From Castor canadensis (lineage: Eukaryota > Chordata > Mammalia > Rodentia > Castoridae), in contig NC_133395.1 of the NCBI RefSeq assembly GCF_047511655.1, positions 75,634,158 to 75,698,157 on the forward strand: DNA of 64,000 nucleotides. The letters run 5' to 3'. A program made the position numbers and the translations under genes. Under the pieces are notes generated by a model. The model made no database searches, was not told where the DNA came from, and saw nothing but the letters and a program-made list of their open reading frames with translations. Shown piece after piece: positions 56,976-64,000 of this stretch. The first letter of the stretch is position 1. Each line of letters starts with the position of its first letter.

Positions 56976-57819
56976 TGGCTTGCGGCCAGCTTTGGAATTC
57001 TCACACGTACTACCACTCGATGGGCCCACTGGTTGCTAGTGTTTTGGCTCTACAACAGAAATGCTTGGATCCCGCCTGTCTTTCTGAGACACTTACTGCT
57101 GCTGATTCTTTGTGCTCCCTCCCTCTGACACTTTTTTCTTCATCTACAGAGTCTCCCCTCTGGACTCTAGCAATCACCTCATTGGGGTCATGAGGTACCA
57201 TGTGTCATGTGTCTGTTTTTCCAGCCACACCTTTCTTAGTGGCCTGAATCTCACCTCCAGACTCCTGTACCTGGGCTATCTGCTCAGCATCAGCCCAAGG
57301 ATGCTGGGGTCTGTTCCCAGATATGCCTTCTACTGGCCTCCTTCTCTAGGCTTCTGGTCAGTCTACATTGCCCTCCCTTCTCCATCATTCCTGAGGTTCC
57401 TGATCATGACATCCCCCATTCTGGCCAGAGTAGCATCAAGGACCTCAAAGATGGGCCTTTTTGGCACAGTAAGTCTTCTACACCCAGCATACATGGCCAG
57501 AGAGAGTAAGGGCATAAGGAACCCAGGTCCAGAGAGCTGGTCTATACCCTTGTCTTTTGCTTAATTATGAGAGTGCATATTATAGTAGAGAAAATGGGGA
57601 TGCCATGTTTGATTACAAATAGAGAAGAAAAACTATAAACACTCACGGCTGGTCAATCACCTACTAGTTAGTACACCTGTCACATTTATAAATTGCATCT
57701 GTGTAATTATCAGATAGTGCAATTAAGAGTTCGTCCTGAGTAAAACAGTATTTAGTCTTGTTAGATTAATTTTAGTTTATTTACAATCCTAAGCTCTAAC
57801 TTATACAATAACTTCCCTT
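56976..57819. other. unassigned; contains an exon-like open frame
   Basis: 57150-57468 lies between ttttttcttcatctacag and gcaca|gtaagt on the plus strand and is open in one frame throughout (319 nt, within the 150-aa frame 57112-57564). The translation is hydrophobic and serine-rich (LYLGYLLSIS, FLIMTSPILARVAS) and could be a membrane segment or chance. No family is recognised. Confidence 0.2.
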
Positions 57820-58795
57820 CTTTTTTTTTTCTTTTATTATTCATATGTGCATACAAGGCTTGGGTCATTTCTCCCCCCTGCCCCCACCCCCTCCCTTACC
57901 ACCCACTCCGCCCCCTTTCCCCCCCCAATACCCAGCAGAAACTATTTTGCCCTTATTTCTAATTTTGTTGTAGAGAGAGTATAAGCCATAATAGGAAGGA
58001 ACAAGGGTTTTTGCTGGTTGAGATAAGGATAGCTATACAGGGCATTGACTCACATTGATTTCCTGTGCATGGGTGTTACCTTCTAGGTTAATCCTTTTTG
58101 ATCTAACTTTTTCTCTAGTTCCTGGTCTCCTTTTCCCATTGGCCTCAGTTGCTTTTAAGGTATCTGCTTTAGTTTCTCTGCATTAAGGGCAACAAATGCT
58201 AGCTAGTTTTTTAGGTGTCTTACCTATCCTCACCCCTCCCTTGTGTGCTCTCGCTTTTATCATGTGCTCATAGTCCAATCCCCTTGTTGTGTTTGCCCTT
58301 GATCTAATGTCCACATATGAGGGAGAACATACGATTTTTGGTCTTTTGGGCCAGGCTAACCTCACTCAGAATGATGTTCTCCAATTCCATCCATTTACCA
58401 GCGAATGATAACATTTAATTCTTCATGGCTGCATAAAATTCCATTGTGTATAGATACCACATTTTCTTAATCCATTCGTCGGTAGTGGAGCATCTTGGCT
58501 GTTTCCATAACTTGGCTATTGTGAATAGTGCCGCAATAAACATGGGTGTGCAGGTGCCTCTGGAGTAACCTGTGTCACAGTCTTTTGGGTATATCCCCAA
58601 GAATGGTATTGCTGGGTCAAATGGTAGATCAATGTCTAGCTTTTTAAGTAACCTCCAAATTTTTTTCCAGAGTGGTTGTACTAGTTTACATTCCCACCAA
58701 CAGTGTAAGAGGGTTCCTTTTTCCCCCGAATCCTTGCCAACACCTGTTGTTCGTGGTGTTGCTAATGATGGCTATTCTAACAGGGGTAATCTCAC
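57820..58795 (-). repeat. young L1 3' end, copy 1
   Basis: A poly-T start, the C-rich antisense of the G-rich 3' UTR, then the antisense 3' UTR and end of ORF2 (residues NKWYLYTMEF-like: MWYLYTMEFYAAMKN). The left 550 bases closely match 63389-63938 inverted. 5'-truncated. Confidence 0.95.
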
Positions 58796-59729
58796 CCTTC
58801 TTGGGCAGATGTTGATTGACCATATTTATTTGACACAGCTAAAACCTGCTAGATGGTGTTGGTCTAACCTAACATATCTGTGCTTTGGTGGGGAACCTTC
58901 CAGAGAGAGAGTTCATGGCTCTGAGAATGAATGAGAGGGAGGAGGATATCTCCACTGTCTGTAGCAAAAAAGGAATGTGCACAAGTGAGAATGGGGTAGC
59001 AGGGGCAGCCTACCCAGGCAAATGTGGAGTGGATGTGTTTTCTGGGTGGTTCTGATCCAGGCTTCTGCTATCGTGGATGAAACCTTTTGGTTTATGTTGT
59101 GATTGGTATTGTTAATTAGCCAGGTATGAATTACTTAATATCACTTGTTAATATAGATTTATCCCTAGGAACAATATAAAAACAATCCTGTACATTGTTT
59201 GTTTGGGTGAGGAACCAGCCTGTGGAGAAGGACACTGTTCAGCACACATGGAACCAATCCAGTCACTAATTACCTCTGAAGAGCAGAACAAAGCTGACCA
59301 TACCTGCCTCCTGTGAGGGACTGCTGAACACAATGAATCCCTGGAAGGACAGAGGTGCCTCCATGGTGATTTCCTGATGATATCCACACTGCAAAGTGAG
59401 GAGTGGGCCTCTTCTAGAGGAAGAGCATGGAGGGGCCAAGGTGGCTGACTTCCACCTTAAGGTACACCTGATTAGGCCTGTTTAGGGAGAAGTAGCTGAA
59501 CCTATTCTTTGAAAGACTCTCTCTGAAGACAGAAGTGTGGTTTCTGTTGTATAATGTGATGAGATAGTCAGAAATCTGTGAAAATGAGTATTGGGAAGGC
59601 ACCAGATGCTGCAGAAAATTGACTCCTGAGTGGGGTCTTCCTGCCATTTCTGTGGTGGACATTTGGAGGAGGAACAAGTTATGGAAAGAACAAGACCATT
59701 GCACCTAGACAATTCAGGTGTTGAATCTT
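58796..59729. other. no gene recognised
   Basis: Frames up to 105 aa (59482-59799 minus) without features. Confidence 0.45.
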
Positions 59730-59786
59730 GGTCTAGCTGGAATATGACCTCGAGCCTCAGTGTCCTCACCTGTAGAATGAGTTGTA
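59730..59786 (+). repeat. MIR left part, cut by L1 insertion
   Basis: gttgaatcttggtctagctg and agtgtcctcacctgtagaat are sense MIR. The remainder lies right of the L1, from 62699 (gaagattgatgaaataatag). Confidence 0.75.
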
Positions 59787-62698
59787 GAATTCCATTCATT
59801 GAAAACTGGACAAGGACACAACCAAAAAAAAAAAAAAAGAATTACAGGCTAATCTCCTTAATGAACATTGATGTAAAAATCCTCAATAAAATAATGGCAA
59901 GCTGAATCCAACAACATATCAGAAAGGTCACACACTATGACCAAATTAGCTTCATCCCAGGGATGCAGGGATGGTTTGACATATGCAAATCATTAAATGT
60001 ATTAACAGAAGCAAAGACCAAAACCACTTGGTCATCTCAATAGATGCAGAAAAAGCCTTCAACAAGATCCAACACCACTTCATGATATAAGCTCTGATGA
60101 AACTAGGAATAGAAGGAATGTACCTCAACATAATAAAGGCTGTATATGACAAACCTATAGTCAACATCATACTTAATGGGGAAAAACGGAAACCATTTCC
60201 CCTAAAGTCAGGAATGAGACAAGGGTGCCCACTCTTCCCACTCCTGTTCAACATAGTCTTGGAATTCCTAGCCAGAGCAGTAAAACAGGAAGAAGAAAAA
60301 AAAGAATACAAACAGGTAAAGAAGTAGTCAAACTCCTATTCACAGATGACATAATCTTATACCTAAAAGACCTGAAAAATTCCACCCCAAAACTTCTAGA
60401 CACCATAAACAGCTTCAGTAAAGTAGCAGAATACAAAATCAACTAACAAAAATCAGTAGCCTTTCTATACACCAACAATGAACAAATTGAGAAATAATAT
60501 AGGAAAACAATTCCATTCATAGCCTCAAAAAAAATCAGATACCTAGGAATAAACTTAACAAAGGATGTAAATGACCTCTGCAAGAACTACAAACCGGTGA
60601 AGGAAGAGATCGAGGAAGACTACAGAAGGTAGAAAGATCTCCTATGCTCATGGACTGGCAGAATCGACATAGTAAAAATAGCTAGCCTACCAAAGAAATC
60701 TATATGTTCAACACAATTTCCATCAAAATCCCAATGACATTCATTACAGAGAATGAAAAATCAATCCTAAAATTCATTTGGAAACATAAAAGACTTCAAA
60801 CAGCCAAGGCAATATTGAGCAAAAAGAGCAACATGGGAGATATTACAATACCTGACTTCATATTATACTACAGAGCCATAGCAATAAAAACAGTATGGTA
60901 CTGGCACAAAAACAGATAAGAAGACCAGTGGAATAGAATAGAGGACCTGGACATGAATCCATTCAGCTATGCTGATCCAATTTTTGACAAAGGTGCCAAA
61001 AACATACAATGGAGAAAAGGCAGCCTCTTCAACAAATGTTGCTGGGAAAAGTGGTTATCCATCTGCAAGAAACTGAGACTAGATCCATGTTTGTCACCCT
61101 GTACAAGTATCAACTTAAAGTGGATTAAGGACTTAATATCAGAAACCTTGAAGTTAGTACATGAAAGAGCAGGGAATACACTGGAAGCAATAAGTAAAGG
61201 CAAAAACTTCCTCAGTAGAACTCAATTGGCTTAGTAATAAGAGGAAGGATGGACAAATGGGACTACATGAAATTAAAAGCTTCTGTGCAACAAAAGAAAT
61301 GGTCTCTAAATTGAAGAGGCCACTCACAGAATGGGAGAAAATCTTTGCTAGCTATACATCAGACCAGGGACTGATAACCAGAATGTACAGAGAGCTCAAA
61401 AAACTAAACTCCCCCAAAATTCAATGACCCAGTAAAGAAATGGGCAAATGAACTAACAGAACTTTTTCAAAGGAAGAAGTCCAAATGGCCAAAAACACAG
61501 GAAAAAATGCTCACCATCCCTGGCCATTAAGGAAATGCAAATCAAAACCACCTTAAGATTCCACCTCACTCCTGTTAGAATAGCTATCATCAAAAACACC
61601 ACAACAGCAAATGCTGGTGAGGATGCAAGGAAAACGGAACCCTCATACACTGCTGGTTGGAATGTAAGCTAGTACAACCACTATGGAAACCATTATAGAG
61701 GCTCCTTAAGAATCTAAACATAGATCTGCCACATGACCTAGCAATATCACTCCTAGGGATATACCCAAAGGAATGCAACTCAGGTTATTACAAAGGCACC
61801 TGCACACCCATGTTTATTGCAACACTATTCACAATAGCTAAGCTATGGAAACAGCCAAGATGCCCCACTACTGACAAATGGATTAAGAAAATGTGGTATC
61901 TATACACAATGGAATTTTATTCAGCCATAAAGAAGAATGAAATTTTGTCATTTACAGGTAAATGGATAGAACTGGAGAACATCATCTTAAGTGAAGTTAG
62001 CCAGGCTCAGAAAGCCAAAAGTTGCATGTTCTCCCTCATATGTGGATTATAGACCTAAAACAAATGCAGCAATATTATGGGACATGGGTTACACTAAGGG
62101 GAGACTGTGCAAGGGAGGGATAGGGCAAGGGAAGGAAACCTAAAACTTGAATGTGGTTGACATGCTCACTATATAGGAATGAATATAAAAATCTTAAACT
62201 GGCCAGGGCCACCATGGAAAGGGGACTAGAGAGGAGTGAAAAGGACTATATGAGATGAACCAGTTGGGGTTGCAATACAAATATGCATGGAAACAACACG
62301 AGGAATCTCCCTATGTAGCTATTGTTTCTCAAATTTGTAAAAACAACATGTTTCTCATTTTCTTTTTCTTTTTTTTTCTTCTACAAAATCAGAGAACAGG
62401 AGGTGGAACAGGTTCTGCCTGGGACAGGGGATGGGAGGGGGGGTTGGCACTGGTGGGAGGGGTGAGGTGGTGGGGGAAGGGGTAGGAGGGTGAACATGGT
62501 GCAAATAATGTATGCGCGTGTATGTAAATGCAAAAATGATACCTGTTGAAACTGTCCCAGGAATGGGGGGTGGGGGAAGTGGGGATGAAAGAGAGCAGTG
62601 GAGGGGATGAATTCAAGTATGATATATTCCATATATTATAAGAACTTTTGTAAATGCTACAATGTACTCCTACCCAGCACAACAATAAAAAAATTTAA
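59787..62698 (+). mobile_element. 5'-truncated L1, about 2.9 kb
   Basis: Starts within the reverse-transcriptase part of ORF2 (phrase NYRLISLMNIDVKILNKIMA) and runs through the ORF2 C terminus, a G-rich 3' UTR (62421-62490) and an A-rich end. The 12-bp word agaatgagttgt flanks it at 59774-59785 and 62699-62710, a target-site duplication, showing that it arrived by target-primed reverse transcription. Its 3' UTR differs from the neighbouring L1 copies, so it is another subfamily. Confidence 0.95.
59826..62049 (+). pseudogene. L1 ORF2 remnant (reverse transcriptase to C terminus)
   Basis: ORF2p normally carries an endonuclease, a reverse transcriptase and a cysteine-rich C terminus. Here the endonuclease and N-terminal RT are missing. 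The remaining RT includes [20 protein letters not shown] (60097 frame) and the active-site strand LFTDDIILY in another frame (60225-60446), the usual A before DD being T. Downstream blocks lie at 60704-60919 ([18 protein letters not shown]), 60953-61234 and 61810-62052 (WYLYTMEFYSAIKKNEILSF). The blocks use three frames and are separated by stops, so no functional protein can be made. Confidence 0.9.
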
Positions 62699-62734
62699 AG
62701 AATGAGTTGTGAAGATTGATGAAATAATAGTGAT

Positions 62735-63260
62735 CTGTTGCTGTGTAAGGAGTCACCCCAAAATGTCACAATTTGAAACAACAGCATGGATTATCTCTGT
62801 TTCAGTGGCTCAGGGATCCTGCTACAGTGCAGTTGGGTCCTGTGACTCAGGATCTATAAAATGACAATCAAGTTGTCAGCCAGGATGTGGTCATCAGGAG
62901 GCTCAATGTGGGGAAGATCTGCTTCCAGGCTCACTCATGTAGCTAGCAGGCCTCAGTTTCTCACAGGCTATTGGACTACTGCTTCAGGTCCTTAGTACTG
63001 GCTGGCTGTGGTCTCCAACAGTTCCTTGCCGTGTGTCTCTCCAGAGGGAAGTCCCACTGGAAGTTTGCTGCGTCAGAGCAAGTCAGGGAAAAGAGAAAGA
63101 GTGCTAGTAAGAAGGCAGCTGTTGGCAACCTAATCTCAGAGGGACCTTTCATCCCTTTTATTTGGGAAGCATGACAGAAGATCCAGTCTACCCACAAAAA
63201 GAAGGATTTACACAAGGCTGTGAACGTCAGAGGATGGGCCATCTTACAAGTAGCCTGCTA
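62735..63260 (-). repeat. old LTR-type repeat
   Basis: ctgttgctgtgtaaggagtc, accccaaaatgtcacaattt, gatctgcttccaggctcact, ttccttgccgtgtgtctctc and ggatttacacaaggctgtga follow a common eutherian interspersed repeat, antisense. Exact family name not assigned. Confidence 0.65.
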
Positions 63261-63299
63261 CACTATGCATACAAGAAGTGACAATTATTGCTTCCCATA

Positions 63300-63363
63300 G
63301 TTGCTGCTAGTCTTAGTCTGTCTTGTGCTACTATCACAGAATTCCTGAGACTGAGAAATTTAG
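63300..63363 (-). repeat. MST/THE-like LTR, left part
   Basis: cttagtctgtcttgtgctac and cctgagactgagaaattta are the antisense end of an MST/THE LTR. It is cut by the following L1. Confidence 0.75.
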
Positions 63364-63937
63364 ATGGAATTGGAGAACATCATTCTGAGTGAGGTTAGCC
63401 TGGCCCAAAAGACCAAAAATCGTATGTGCTCCCTCATATGTGGACATTAGATCAAGGGCAAACACAACAATGGGATTGGACTTTGAGCACATGATAAAAG
63501 CAAGAGCACACAAGGGAAGGGTGAAGATAGGTAAGACACCTAAAAAACTAGCTAGCATTTGTTGCCCTTAACGCAGAGAAACTAAAGCAGATACCTTAAA
63601 GCAACTGAGGCCAATAGGAAAAGGGGAACAGGTACTAGAGAAAAGGTTAGATCAAAAAGAATTAACCTAGAAGGTAACACCCACGCACAGGAAATCAATG
63701 TGAGTCAATGCCCTGTATAGCAATCCTTATCTCAACCGCAAAAACCCTTGTTCCTTCCTCTTATTGCTTATACTCTCTCTTCAACAAAATTAGAAATAAG
63801 GGCAAAATAGTTTCTGCTGGGTATTGGGGGGGGAAAGGGGGCGGAGTGGGTGGTAAGGGAGGGGGTGGGGGCAGGGGGGGAGAAATGAACCGAGCCTTGT
63901 ATGCACATATGAATAATAAAAGAAAAAAAAAAAAAAA
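63364..63937 (+). repeat. young L1 3' end, copy 2
   Basis: Begins in the last about 60 codons of ORF2 (ggaattggagaacatcattc), continues through a 3' UTR almost identical to copy 1 at 57820, with a G-rich tract 63824-63880 and a poly-A tail. 5'-truncated. The 60-aa frame 63389-63571 mirrors 58183-58365 with only six differences. Confidence 0.95.
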
Positions 63938-64000
63938 GAACAGAGCTGTATTTCCTAGGTTCTTGCTGCATCCGTACCCTGGCAGAAGGCAGAAAGGCAA
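63938..64000 (-). repeat. MST/THE-like LTR, right part (runs off window)
   Basis: aacagagctgtatttcctag, ttcttgctgcatcc and ggcagaaggcagaaaggcaa continue the LTR interrupted at 63363. Confidence 0.7.

Noticed and set aside
58183-58365. Conserved-looking 60-aa protein shared with 63389-63571
   Set aside because: Both are in L1 3' sequence; the similarity is due to repeat relatedness and not to a gene family.
1-64000. A hidden operon, phage, defence or biosynthetic system
   Set aside because: Repeat content, splice-type signals and lack of compact long frames show vertebrate nuclear DNA. Nothing resembles a multi-gene system.

Overview
This is mammalian nuclear DNA, almost certainly from a rodent. 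The main clue is its dominant SINE. It joins a B1-like (7SL-derived) part to an ID-like (tRNA-derived) part carrying the phrase ggctcaagtggtagagc. It occurs as monomers, dimers and B1-B1-ID trimers. From memory this B1-dID type fits non-murid rodents, and the exact variant with its matching L1 3' ends fits Castorimorpha, probably beaver. The species call is an inference. Ancient eutherian repeats (MIR, L2, MLT1/MST, MER5, Tigger-type transposons, old L1M) fill much of the rest, as expected of an intergenic or long-intron segment.

No protein-coding gene can be supported. The longest open frames (172 aa at 13231-13749 minus, 220 aa at 45257-45919 plus, 158 aa at 33051-33527 plus, 150 aa at 57112-57564 plus, 148 aa at 6432-6878 minus) match nothing I recognise. 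No tRNA, rRNA, CRISPR, operon or phage structure is present.

Layout: 0-7 kb holds old repeats and LTR relics. At 7.43-8.13 kb is the only CpG island, with E-boxes, a GC box, a CTCF-like site and a possible first-exon donor at 7995; a second CTCF-like site lies at 9542. At 13.4-14.0 kb are two exon-like segments with good splice signals on the plus strand, which together with the island suggest a noncoding transcript. From 14 to 43 kb the sequence is an ordinary mosaic of SINE, MIR, L2, MLT1 and L1M, with three MER5 copies head to tail at 34.9-35.5 kb and a POU-octamer block at 33.8 kb. At 43.53 kb is a perfect 18-bp-arm hairpin fused to a perfect 39-bp-period tandem duplication. From 43.7 to 57 kb are L1, LTR, L2 and nested SINE insertions. 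From 57.8 to 64 kb are three younger L1 copies: two near-identical 3' ends in inverted orientation, flanking a 2.9-kb 5'-truncated L1 that sits inside a MIR with a readable target-site duplication.

No undescribed biological system is evident. The items most worth checking are the hairpin/duplication, the CpG island with its candidate noncoding exons, and the unidentified direct repeat pair at 51.5 and 52.6 kb.
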